Origin: Orlajensenia sp037404875
Lineage (GTDB): Bacteria; Actinomycetota; Actinomycetes; Actinomycetales; Microbacteriaceae
Length of the DNA stretch: 64,000 bases
NCBI RefSeq assembly: GCF_037404875.1
Contig: NZ_JBBELO010000039.1
Coordinates: 62,001 to 126,000, forward strand
Direction of reading: 5' to 3'
Of the stretch, positions 52,308 through 59,629 are shown one piece after another. Every line of letters begins with the position of its first letter. The first letter of the stretch is position 1. The translations under genes were made by a program, and so were the position numbers. The notes beneath the pieces were generated by a model. That model made no database searches. It was not told the origin of the DNA and saw only the letters and a program-made list of their open reading frames with translations.

Positions 52308-52609
52308 CCTACGCCCTGCTCGACGCGATCGCGCTCGCCATCGTGGCCGTGGTCGGCGTCGTGGCGTTGCGCCGGCGTCCGCGCCTGCTGGCGCCCATCG
52401 GCATCGCCCTCGTGCTCACACTCGTGGCGACCGCCGTGTTCGATAACATCATGATCGCCGTCGGGATCATGTCGTACTCGGTGCATTCCCGTAGCGGCAT
52501 ACAGATCGGGCTCGCACCGATCGAGGACTTCGCCTACCCGGTGGCCGCGGCGGTGCTGCTGCCATCGCTCTGGGTGCTTCTGGGAGGCCGGCGTGAGAGC
52601 AACGACTGA
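52304..52609 (+). CDS. crtYf: C50 carotenoid cyclase subunit (CrtYf-like)
   Basis: 101 residues with three hydrophobic helices and the family segment HSRSGIQIGLAPIEDFAYPV near the C-terminus. It is the second half of the heterodimeric cyclase, homologous to the c/d halves of CrtYcd. ATG overlaps the crtYe stop (ATGA), and the last 17 nt overlap crtEb. Two tiny membrane subunits next to a UbiA elongase is the hallmark of the C50 pathway (decaprenoxanthin, sarcinaxanthin, C.p.450). Confidence 0.86.
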   Translation: MTYALLDAIALAIVAVVGVVALRRRPRLLAPIGIALVLTLVATAVFDNIMIAVGIMSYSVHSRSGIQIGLAPIEDFAYPVAAAVLLPSLWVLLGGRRESND

Positions 52610-53483
52610 GGGCACCGGCATCGCGCGCGCGTTGTTCCTCTCCTCGCGCCCGTTGAGCTGGGTGAACACGGCGTATCCCTTCGCCGCGGCGTACCTGCTC
52701 TCGACCGGCCGGATCGATGCCGTCTTCGTGATCGGCACGCTGTTCTTCCTCGTGCCGTACAACCTGCTCATGTACGGCGTCAACGACGTCTTCGACTACG
52801 CGTCAGACCTGCGCAACCCGCGGAAGGGCGGCGCAGAGGGCGCACTGCTGAGCCCGAGACTGCACCGCCCGATCATGCTCGCAGCGAGCATCAGCAGCGG
52901 CGTCTTCGTCGTCGCGCTGCTGATCGCAGCGGGCACCGCGCAGCCGCTGTCGTGGATCGTGCTCGCCGTCAGCATCTTCGCCGTGCTCGCGTACTCGGTG
53001 CCCGGCCTGCGCTTCAAGGAGCGCCCGCTGCTGGACTCGGCGACGTCGGCGACGCACTTCGTCAGCCCCGCCGTCTACGGACTCGCGGTCGCCGGTGCAG
53101 TGCTCACACCGCCGCTGCTCGCGCTGCTCGTCGCCTTCTTCCTCTGGGGCATGGCCAGCCACGCCTTCGGGGCGGTGCAGGACGTGGAGCCGGACCGAGC
53201 GGGAGGCATCGCCTCGATCGCGACCTGGCTGGGGGCCGCCCGCACCGTGCGGTTGGCGATCGTGCTCTGGGCCGCGGCCGGCTGCCTGATGCTGCTGACC
53301 GAATGGCCGGGTCCCCTCGCCGCGCTGCTCGTGCTGCCCTACATCGTCGCCGCGGCGCCGTTCTGGTCGGTGAGCGACGCCGGCTCCGGCGCGGCCAATC
53401 GCGGCTGGCGGGCCTTCCTCGGCATCAACTACGTCGTCGGGTTCCTCGTGACGCTCCTGCTGATCTGGTGGCAACTAGTGTGA
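52593..53483 (+). CDS. crtEb: Lycopene elongase, UbiA prenyltransferase family
   Basis: 296 residues with about eight membrane helices. The first Asp-rich motif is YGVNDVFDYASDLRNPRKGG (about 54-73), and the second is FGAVQDVEPDRAGGIAS (about 189-205). It adds C5 units to both ends of lycopene, giving flavuxanthin-type C50 carotenoids. GTG start inside the end of crtYf, so it is coupled. Family membership is certain; the C50 role follows from the flanking cyclase pair. Confidence 0.93.
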   Translation: MRATTEGTGIARALFLSSRPLSWVNTAYPFAAAYLLSTGRIDAVFVIGTLFFLVPYNLLMYGVNDVFDYASDLRNPRKGGAEGALLSPRLHRPIMLAASISSGVFVVALLIAAGTAQPLSWIVLAVSIFAVLAYSVPGLRFKERPLLDSATSATHFVSPAVYGLAVAGAVLTPPLLALLVAFFLWGMASHAFGAVQDVEPDRAGGIASIATWLGAARTVRLAIVLWAAAGCLMLLTEWPGPLAALLVLPYIVAAAPFWSVSDAGSGAANRGWRAFLGINYVVGFLVTLLLIWWQLV

Positions 53484-53498
53484 GGAGGTGACCTCCTC
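53482..53498 (+). repeat. 17-bp palindrome covering the start of the S4 gene
   Basis: GAGGAGGT-G-ACCTCCTC is a perfect palindrome centred on 53490. As RNA it can form a 7-bp stem (53482-53488 with 53492-53498) with a UGA triloop, which hides the AGGAG and the GTG start at 53488. It also overlaps the stop codon of crtEb. Confidence 0.75.
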
Positions 53499-53856
53499 CT
53501 CGGCGCGCGTGGACGCGTGGCTCTGGGCGGTGCGGCAGTTCAAGACCCGCTCGCTCGCCACGGCAGCGTGCCGTGCCGGGCACGTGCGCGTCAACGGCGA
53601 GCGGGTGAAGGCAGCCCAGACGGTGAAGGCAGGCGACGAGGTGCGCGTGCGCCTGAACGGATTCGATCGCATCCTCGTGGTGCAGGGCATCCTCGTGAAG
53701 CGCGTGGGAGCGGAGCAGGCGGCCACCGCCTACCTCGACAAGACGCCGCCGCTCCCGCCGAGAGAGCTCGCCGCCGCCGTCCCGCTGCGCGACCGCGGGG
53801 CCGGTCGACCGACCAAACGCGAGCGGCGTGAGATGGAACGGTTGCGAGGCCGGTGA
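53488..53856 (+). CDS. S4 RNA-binding domain protein (Hsp15-like)
   Basis: 122 residues. The S4 domain reads RVDAWLWAVRQFKTRSLATAACRAGHVRVNGERVKAAQTVKAGDEVRVR, followed by a linker and a basic C-terminus (KRERREMERLRGR), as in Hsp15 (HslR)-type ribosome-recycling factors. It probably binds stalled 50S subunits. The GTG at 53488 touches AGGAG directly and lies inside a palindrome; a second in-frame GTG at 53509 opens at VDAWLWAV and is the alternative start. Last gene of the carotenoid transcript, five nt after crtEb. Confidence 0.88.
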   Translation: MTSSSARVDAWLWAVRQFKTRSLATAACRAGHVRVNGERVKAAQTVKAGDEVRVRLNGFDRILVVQGILVKRVGAEQAATAYLDKTPPLPPRELAAAVPLRDRGAGRPTKRERREMERLRGR

Positions 53857-54912
53857 TCAGGCGGGCTGCTGCTCCTCATCCGAGGCGAGCAGCTCCCGCA
53901 CCCGCGGGATGACGACGGAGCCGTAGAGCTCGATCGAGCGCATCATCTGCTCGTGCGGCAGCGTTCCGTTGGAGTACTTCAGGTCGAAGCGCGCAATGCC
54001 GAGCGCCCGGACCGTCGTCGCGATCTTCTGGGCCACCGTCTCGGGCGAGCCCGCGTAGACGGCGCCCTCGTCCACCTCGTTCTCGAACTGGGCGCGCGTG
54101 GGAGGCGCCCAGCCGCGCTCGCGGCCGATGCGGGCGACCATGGCCTGGTGGTGCGGCCAGAGCTGCTCGCGGGCCTCCGCATCCGTCTCGGCGATGTGGC
54201 CGGGCGAGTGCACGCCGACCGGGAGCACGTCCTTGCCGAGTTGGCCGAGCGCCCGGTGGTAGAGGTCGACGAACGGCCGGAAGCGCGCCGAGGATCCGCC
54301 GATGATGGCGAGCATCATCGGAAAGCCGTAGTGCGCGGCACGCACGACCGATTCCGGGCTGCCGCCGACTCCGACCCAGGTGGGGATGGATCCGGACTCC
54401 GTCTTGGGGAAGACGGACTGCTCCGTCAGCGGCGCGCGCTTGCGTCCGGCCCAGGTGACCGGCTGTTCGGTGACGAGGTGGGACCAGAGCTCGATCTTCT
54501 CCTCGAAGAGGTCCTCGTACTCGCTCAGCGCATAGCCGAACAGCGGGAAGGACTCGGTGAACGATCCACGCCCGAGGGTGATCTCCGCCCTGCCGCCCGA
54601 GACGCCGTCGAGCGTCGCGAAGCGCTCGTACACGCGCACCGGGTCATCGGAGCTCAGCACCGTGACCGCCGTGCCCAATCGGATGCGCTCGGTGCGTCCG
54701 GCGATCGCCGCGAGCACGACCTCGGGCGCCGACACCGCGAAGTCCTCGCGGTGGTGCTCCCCCACCCCGATGGCGTCGATGCCGACATTCTCGGCGAGCA
54801 CGCCCTGTGCGACGAGGTTGCGCAGCACCTCGGGGTAGGGCAGCGCGCGGCCGCTCGGATCGTTGGTCACGTCGCCGAAGGTGTCGATGCCGAACTGCAG
54901 CGTGGGAATCAC
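53857..54912 (-). CDS. LLM class flavin-dependent oxidoreductase
   Basis: 351 residues, luciferase-like monooxygenase TIM barrel. Recognisable parts are GIDAIGVGEHHREDFAVSAPEVVLAAIAGRTERIRLGTAVTVLSSDDPVRVYERFATLDGVSGGRAEI (in segments) and GVGGSPESVVRAAHYGFPMMLAIIGG. It uses FMN or F420; the substrate is unknown. It lies downstream of another LLM gene but is probably a separate unit: GAGGAGG precedes the GTG start. Converges with the S4 gene with no gap. Confidence 0.9.
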   Translation of the reverse strand: MIPTLQFGIDTFGDVTNDPSGRALPYPEVLRNLVAQGVLAENVGIDAIGVGEHHREDFAVSAPEVVLAAIAGRTERIRLGTAVTVLSSDDPVRVYERFATLDGVSGGRAEITLGRGSFTESFPLFGYALSEYEDLFEEKIELWSHLVTEQPVTWAGRKRAPLTEQSVFPKTESGSIPTWVGVGGSPESVVRAAHYGFPMMLAIIGGSSARFRPFVDLYHRALGQLGKDVLPVGVHSPGHIAETDAEAREQLWPHHQAMVARIGRERGWAPPTRAQFENEVDEGAVYAGSPETVAQKIATTVRALGIARFDLKYSNGTLPHEQMMRSIELYGSVVIPRVRELLASDEEQQPA

Positions 54913-54989
54913 GGATCCTCCTCAGATCAATGCGTATGCATGCACCAACCGTTCCGTGACCCACCCTATTCCGGTGGGCGCGGAGGAGC

Positions 54990-55982
54990 TCAGCCGGCGA
55001 GCGCGGGAATGACCTCACGCTCGAACAGCTCGATGCCCGAGCGGTCGTACGCCGCCTCGGGGAAGTAGTGGATGCTATAGCCCAGTCCGTGCTCGGCCCG
55101 CTCCCGCAGCCGCTCCACGACCTGCTCCGGCGTGCCGACGGCGGGCGTTCCGCCCGTGTACTCCGCGATGAAGCCGGCCGTCTTCTCCTCGCCGAGGAAG
55201 GGAAGCACGCGGGCGCGCAGGGCCTCGATGCGATCGGCCACCTCCGACTCCGTCTCGGCGATGAGGGTGTTGAAGTTCGAGGAGCGGGTGATGGACGCGA
55301 AATCACGGCCGAGGGCATCGCAGTGCCCGCGCAGCACCTCGCTCTTGTGGTCGAACTCCTCGAGCGTTCCGGCGAAGTTGGTGTACTGCGCGTATTGGGC
55401 CGCGATCTTGAGGGTGACCTTCTCGCCGCCGCCGGCGATCCAGAACGGCACCCCGCCCTGCTGCAGGGGTTGCGGCTGCACGATGGCATTCTCGACCTGG
55501 TAGTACGTGCCGTCGAGGGTGGCGGAGCCCGTCGTCCACGCCTGGTTCATGATCTCGACGCCCTCGCGCAGCCGGCCGAGCCGCTCGCCCACGCCCGGGA
55601 AGCCGTAGCCGTAGGCACGCCACTCGTGCTCGTACCATCCACCGCCGATGCCCATCTGCGCGCGGCCGCCCGAGATGATGTCGACGGTGGCCGCCACCTT
55701 GGCGAGGTAGGCCGGGTTGCGGTAGCTCATGCACGTGCACATCTGGCCGAGCTTCACCCGCGACGTGCTGGCGGCGAAGGCCGCCATGAGGGTCCACGCC
55801 TCATGGGTGGCCTGGTCGCTCGGAACCGGCACGGTGTGGAAGTGGTCGTAGACCCAGATCGAGTCCCACGGCCCCTCGTCGGCCTTCTGCGCCAGGGAGC
55901 GCATCGTCTCCCACTGCTGCGCCGGCTCGATGCCGAGAAGGTCGTGACGCCAGCCCTGGGGAATGAAGGTTCCGAATCGCAT
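54990..55982 (-). CDS. LLM class F420-dependent oxidoreductase
   Basis: 330 residues of a second LLM family, similar to the F420-linked TIGR03560-type proteins. N-terminus MRFGTFIPQGWRHDLLGIEP; the conserved IWVYDHFHTVPVP, MCTCMSYRNPAYLAKVAATVDIISGGRAQMGIGGGWYEHEW and ITRSSNFNTL follow. Substrate unknown. A TAGACT -10 lies 7 nt before the ATG with no Shine-Dalgarno, so leaderless transcription is likely. Positions and divergence suggest a role in redox detoxification, but this is inference. Confidence 0.88.
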   Translation of the reverse strand: MRFGTFIPQGWRHDLLGIEPAQQWETMRSLAQKADEGPWDSIWVYDHFHTVPVPSDQATHEAWTLMAAFAASTSRVKLGQMCTCMSYRNPAYLAKVAATVDIISGGRAQMGIGGGWYEHEWRAYGYGFPGVGERLGRLREGVEIMNQAWTTGSATLDGTYYQVENAIVQPQPLQQGGVPFWIAGGGEKVTLKIAAQYAQYTNFAGTLEEFDHKSEVLRGHCDALGRDFASITRSSNFNTLIAETESEVADRIEALRARVLPFLGEEKTAGFIAEYTGGTPAVGTPEQVVERLRERAEHGLGYSIHYFPEAAYDRSGIELFEREVIPALAG

Positions 55983-55989
55983 GCTGGGC

Positions 55990-55995
55990 AGTCTA
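55990..55995 (-). promoter_or_regulatory. Probable leaderless -10 element of the LLM gene
   Basis: TAGACT on the minus strand with a 7-nt gap to the ATG at 55982; identical hexamer to that of hisD and of the transferase at 45446. Confidence 0.5.
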
Positions 55996-56089
55996 GGGCG
56001 CTCGCTGCGACTCGTCCCGCGGCTTGACGCGGCGCGCGCCGCCCTCTATGGCGCCGGCACTGCACACGTGAACCCCGCACCGCAACGGC

Positions 56090-56117
56090 TTGCGCAACGA
56101 ATGCGGCGTGCCAGAAT
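56090..56117 (+). promoter_or_regulatory. Candidate promoter of the epimerase gene
   Basis: TTGCGC (56090-56095) and CAGAAT (56112-56117) with a 16-nt spacer; the GTG start lies 6 nt beyond the second hexamer. A similar GTGCCAGAAT occurs upstream of the next plus-strand LLM gene (57641-57650). Confidence 0.45.
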
Positions 56118-56123
56118 CAACGC

Positions 56124-57113
56124 GTGGCACGCATCCTCTTCCTCGGCGGCACCGGCGTCATCAGCACGGGCTGCGTCGCACGCGCCCTGCAGCAGGGTCA
56201 CGACGTGACCGTGCTCAACCGCGGCCGATCACACGAGAGACCGGTTCCCGATGGCGTGCGGGAGCTGACGGCAGACCTGCGCGACACGCAGAGCGTGCGC
56301 TCCGCGATCGGCGACGAGCACTTCGACGTCGTCGCGGAGTTCCTCGCCTTCACGCCAGAGCACGTGGCCGCCGACGTCGAGGTCTTCGAGAACCGCACCG
56401 CGCAGTACGTCTTCATCAGTTCCGCCTCCGCCTACCAGACGCCACCGGCACGGATGCCGGTGACCGAGTCAACGCCGCTGCGCAACCCGTTCTGGCAGTA
56501 CTCGCGCGACAAGATCGCCTGCGAGGACCTGCTCGTCGCGGCCTATCGCGACCGCGGCTTCCCGGCCACGATCATCCGCCCGTCGCACACCTACGACCAG
56601 ACCCTGCTGCCCACCCTCGGCGGCTGGACCGACATCGCCCGCATGCGCGCGGGCAAGCCCGTGATCGTGCACGGCGACGGCACGACGCAGTGGACGATCA
56701 CCCACGTGCGCGACTTCGCCGTGGCGTTCGTCGGCCTGCTGGCCAACCCGCTGGCGATCGGCGACACCTTCCACATCACGGGCGACCACGCCCCGACGTG
56801 GAACGAGATCTACCGCTGGCTCGGCGAGGCGGCCGGCGCGGAGGCGGAAATCGTGCACGTGCCGTCGGAGAGCATCGCCGCCGCCGACCCCGAGCTCGGC
56901 GCCGGACTGCTCGGCGACAAGGCGCACTCGATGGTCTTCGACAACAGCAAGGTGAAGGCGCTCGTGCCCGAGTTCCACACGACCGTGCCGTTCTGGGAGG
57001 GCGCCCGCGAACTCATCGCCTGGTACGACGCCGCCGCCGAGCGACGGACGGTGGACGAGCGCCTCGACGCCCTCTTCGACCGGCTGATCGCGGCGCAGCG
57101 TCGCGTCGGCTAG
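56124..57113 (+). CDS. NAD-dependent epimerase/dehydratase family protein
   Basis: 329 residues. The dinucleotide-binding motif is LFLGGTGVISTGCVARALQQGHDV. A YxxxK-type segment occurs around WQYSRDKIACEDLLV. The shape matches extended SDR enzymes of the nucleotide-sugar or atypical reductase kind. The substrate is unknown. The short 3-bp overlap of its stop with the convergent thioesterase gene shows tight packing. The GTG start fits a leaderless transcript from the -10 upstream. Confidence 0.85.
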   Translation: MARILFLGGTGVISTGCVARALQQGHDVTVLNRGRSHERPVPDGVRELTADLRDTQSVRSAIGDEHFDVVAEFLAFTPEHVAADVEVFENRTAQYVFISSASAYQTPPARMPVTESTPLRNPFWQYSRDKIACEDLLVAAYRDRGFPATIIRPSHTYDQTLLPTLGGWTDIARMRAGKPVIVHGDGTTQWTITHVRDFAVAFVGLLANPLAIGDTFHITGDHAPTWNEIYRWLGEAAGAEAEIVHVPSESIAAADPELGAGLLGDKAHSMVFDNSKVKALVPEFHTTVPFWEGARELIAWYDAAAERRTVDERLDALFDRLIAAQRRVG

Positions 57114-57616
57114 CGTGCCGCGAGAACGAGCAGGCTGCTCGTCGCGGTCGCGAGCACGTCGCCGTTGCGGTCGAGGATCTCGCCTTCGGTGAAGATGACG
57201 CGGCTGCCGGCCTTCACGACCCGTCCGGTGGCGCGCAACGGCCCGGCATCCGGCCGGATCGGTCGCAGGTAGCTGACGGCGATGTCGATGGAGGTGTAGC
57301 CCACCCCGGCGCCGAGCGTCGTGTGCCCCGCGCAGGCGAGCACGGTGTCGAGCACCGTGCACGCCAGCCCGCCGTGCACTCCCCCGAGCGGGTTGAAATG
57401 CGCCTGCGTCGGGCGTGACTCGAAGACCACCTCGCCCGGGCGCACCGAGACGATGTCCATCCTCATCAGGGCGCTGATCGGCGGCGGCGGGATGCGTCCA
57501 TCGAGAATGCCCGTCAGGTAGTCCAGACCGCTGAGTCGCGGCAGTTCGGCCAGCGCGACGGCCGGGTCGACCCAGCGGAAGGTCTCGGATGCGGTGGGCA
57601 GCTCGGTTTCGCTCAC
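57110..57616 (-). CDS. PaaI-type hotdog thioesterase
   Basis: 168 residues. The hotdog motif is HFNPLGGVHGGLACTVLDTVLACAGHTTLG, and the rest follows the PaaI thioesterase pattern (VSYLRPIRPDAGPLRATGRVVKAGSRVIFTEGEI). It hydrolyses acyl-CoA thioesters, probably aromatic or fatty; the substrate is not defined. I chose the GTG at 57616 because TAGTGT lies 7 nt upstream and the open frame upstream of that is not conserved. No Shine-Dalgarno. Confidence 0.87.
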   Translation of the reverse strand: MSETELPTASETFRWVDPAVALAELPRLSGLDYLTGILDGRIPPPPISALMRMDIVSVRPGEVVFESRPTQAHFNPLGGVHGGLACTVLDTVLACAGHTTLGAGVGYTSIDIAVSYLRPIRPDAGPLRATGRVVKAGSRVIFTEGEILDRNGDVLATATSSLLVLAAR

Positions 57617-57623
57617 GCGCGTC

Positions 57624-57629
57624 ACACTA
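57624..57629 (-). promoter_or_regulatory. Probable leaderless -10 element of the thioesterase gene
   Basis: TAGTGT on the minus strand with 7 nt before the GTG at 57616. Confidence 0.45.
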
Positions 57630-57701
57630 ACAGCAGGGGCGTGCCAGAATTCGGGAGGGCGCATCCGGACCGGGGTGCGCAGGGATCGGCTGGGAGAGAA
57701 C

Positions 57702-58709
57702 GTGAAGCGCATCGGATTCCTCTCGTTCGGACACTGGCAGCCCATACCCGGTTCACGCACCCGCACCGCGGCCGACGCGCTGCTGCAGTCGATCGAGCTC
57801 GCGGTGGCGGCGGAGGAACTCGGAGTGGACGGCGCCTACTTCCGGGTGCACCACTTCGCCCGCCAGCTCGCGTCGCCCTTCCCCCTTCTCGCCGCGATCG
57901 GAACACGCACCACGCGCATCGAGATCGGCACCGGCGTGATCGACATGCGCTACGAGAACCCGCTCTACATGGCCGAGGAGGCCGCGGCGGCCGACCTCAT
58001 CGGCGGCGGCAGGCTTCAGCTCGGCGTCAGCCGCGGTTCACCCGAGACCGCCCTGAACGGAGCCGAGAGCTTCGGCTACGTGCCCGCCGAGGGAACGAGC
58101 GGTGCCGACCTCGCCCGTCAGAAGACCGAGCTCTTCCGCGCCGCCATCGCCGGCGCGAGCGTCGCAGAGGCGAACCCGCAGATGGTGGGCGCCCGCGGCG
58201 GTCTCGCCATCCAGCCGCAGTCGGAGTCGCTCGCGGACCGCATCTGGTGGGGTTCTGGCACCCGCGCGACGGCGCGCTGGACGGCCGAGCAGGGCATGAA
58301 CCTCATGAGCTCGACGTTGCTCACCGAAGACACGGGAGTGCCGTTCGACGAGCTGCAGGCCGAGCAGATCCAGCTCTTCCGCCAGGCGTGGGGCGAGGCC
58401 GGCTGGGACCGCGAGCCGCGCATCTCGGTCAGCCGCAGCGTCATCCCCCTCATCGACGACGAGACCCGGCGCTACTTCGGCGCACGGGAAGACGACGAGG
58501 ACCAGGTCGGCTTCCTCGACGGCGGCCTCGCGCGGTTCGGCAAGAGCTACGTGGGCGAACCGGACGAGATCGCGCGGGAGTTGGCGAAGGACGCCGCGGT
58601 GCAGGCGGCCGACACGGTGCTCGTCACCGTGCCGAACCAGCTCGGCGTCGACTTCAACGCCCGGCTGCTCGAGTCGATCGTCCGCGACGTCAGGCCGGCG
58701 CTCGGCTGA
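57702..58709 (+). CDS. LLM class flavin-dependent oxidoreductase
   Basis: 335 residues, third luciferase-like monooxygenase of this region. Opening KRIGFLSFGHWQPIPGSRTRTAADAL; conserved GVDGAYFRVHHFARQLASPFPLLAAIGTRTTRIEIGTGVIDMRYENPLYMAEEAAAADLIGGGRLQLGVSRGSPE (in segments). Cofactor FMN or F420 unknown. I chose GTG 57702 because GGGAGAG precedes it; an upstream in-frame start at 57594 crosses the thioesterase promoter. The 3' end overlaps the phosphoesterase gene by about 20 nt, convergently. Confidence 0.88.
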   Translation: MKRIGFLSFGHWQPIPGSRTRTAADALLQSIELAVAAEELGVDGAYFRVHHFARQLASPFPLLAAIGTRTTRIEIGTGVIDMRYENPLYMAEEAAAADLIGGGRLQLGVSRGSPETALNGAESFGYVPAEGTSGADLARQKTELFRAAIAGASVAEANPQMVGARGGLAIQPQSESLADRIWWGSGTRATARWTAEQGMNLMSSTLLTEDTGVPFDELQAEQIQLFRQAWGEAGWDREPRISVSRSVIPLIDDETRRYFGAREDDEDQVGFLDGGLARFGKSYVGEPDEIARELAKDAAVQAADTVLVTVPNQLGVDFNARLLESIVRDVRPALG

Positions 58710-59208
58710 GGCCCGGTACCCGAACGAGGTCGACGGAGAGCTCGCCGTCGCGGATCGTCGCCGTCATGAAGGTGCAGACGCTCTGCCTGCGGCGATCCGT
58801 GGGCGAGCCGGGGTTGAGCAGCCGCATGCCGCCGGGCGAGCGGGTGTCCCACGGGATGTGGCTGTGCCCGAAGACGAGCACGTCGGTGTCGGGGAAGGCT
58901 TCGTCGACCCGGCGCTCGCGCCCGCTCGACGGTCCCGTCTCATGCACGAGCGCGAACCGGATGCCATCGATCTCGAACCGGGCGCGTTCGGGCAGGCGTG
59001 AGCGCAGGTCGGGCCCGTCGTTGTTGCCGTAGACGCCCACCAGGCGCCGGCTGCTCCGCTCGAACAGGTCGAGGGTGCCCGCGTCGACCCAGTCACCGGC
59101 GTGCACGACGACATCGGCGTCCGCCATCGCCTGCAGCACGATGTCGGGAACCCACCGGGCGCGTTTCGGGACGTGGGTGTCGGAGACGAGCACCAGTCGC
59201 GTGCCCAT
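58690..59208 (-). CDS. Metallophosphoesterase (YfcE type)
   Basis: 172 residues. Calcineurin-like metal-binding motifs are all present: LVSDTHVPKRA (DxH), VVVHAGDWVDAGTL (GDxxD-type), VYGNNDGPD (GNxD), FALVHETGP (GH-type) and VFGHSHIPW. This is a YfcE/MJ0936-like phosphodiesterase; the physiological substrate is not known. It overlaps the LLM gene's 3' end by 20 nt and follows the acidic small gene by 6 nt. Confidence 0.9.
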   Translation of the reverse strand: MGTRLVLVSDTHVPKRARWVPDIVLQAMADADVVVHAGDWVDAGTLDLFERSSRRLVGVYGNNDGPDLRSRLPERARFEIDGIRFALVHETGPSSGRERRVDEAFPDTDVLVFGHSHIPWDTRSPGGMRLLNPGSPTDRRRQSVCTFMTATIRDGELSVDLVRVPGLSRAPA

Positions 59209-59214
59209 GCCCGC

Positions 59215-59442
59215 TCAGACGTCGCCGTCGAGGTCGCTCTCGTCGTCGTCGAGGTCGATCTCCTCGCCGGCCAGGTCGTTCGGCGCGTAGTCGGGCGAGA
59301 TCTCGCGCGGTGCTCCCCCGGTGGGCCCGTCGTTGCCGTCGCCGACTCCGTCGAACACCGTCTCCCCGGCGACGGCGTCGTTCGTCACCGTCTGCTTGCT
59401 CATCGCCTCGTCATCGAACACGTCGCCGGTCGTCTCGGCCAT
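59215..59442 (-). CDS. Small acidic protein of unknown function
   Basis: 75 residues, strongly acidic with a run of Asp/Glu near the C-terminus (EIDLDDDESDLDGDV). No cysteine, no membrane segment, no domain I recognise. I chose ATG 59442 because AAGGAGG lies 6 nt upstream; an upstream in-frame ATG at 59484 would add 14 residues and lacks such a site. It sits between the phosphoesterase gene and the divergent ligC, six nt upstream of the former, so they may be co-transcribed. Not a shadow frame: no competing frame here is conserved. Confidence 0.6.
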   Translation of the reverse strand: MAETTGDVFDDEAMSKQTVTNDAVAGETVFDGVGDGNDGPTGGAPREISPDYAPNDLAGEEIDLDDDESDLDGDV

Positions 59443-59629
59443 GGCCGCCTCCTTCGCCTGCTGCTGATCGGTGCTCCCATTCAACGCGTGCGGGCGCGCG
59501 GCGTGCAGGGGGTGGACGCATCACGAGGCTCGCCCTAGCATCCGTTCGCGCAGGAGCAGGAGCGCGTTGCTTCGCGACCCGCCGCCCGCCGGCCTATCGG
59601 CGGCGACGTCGGGGCAGCATGATCGATGC

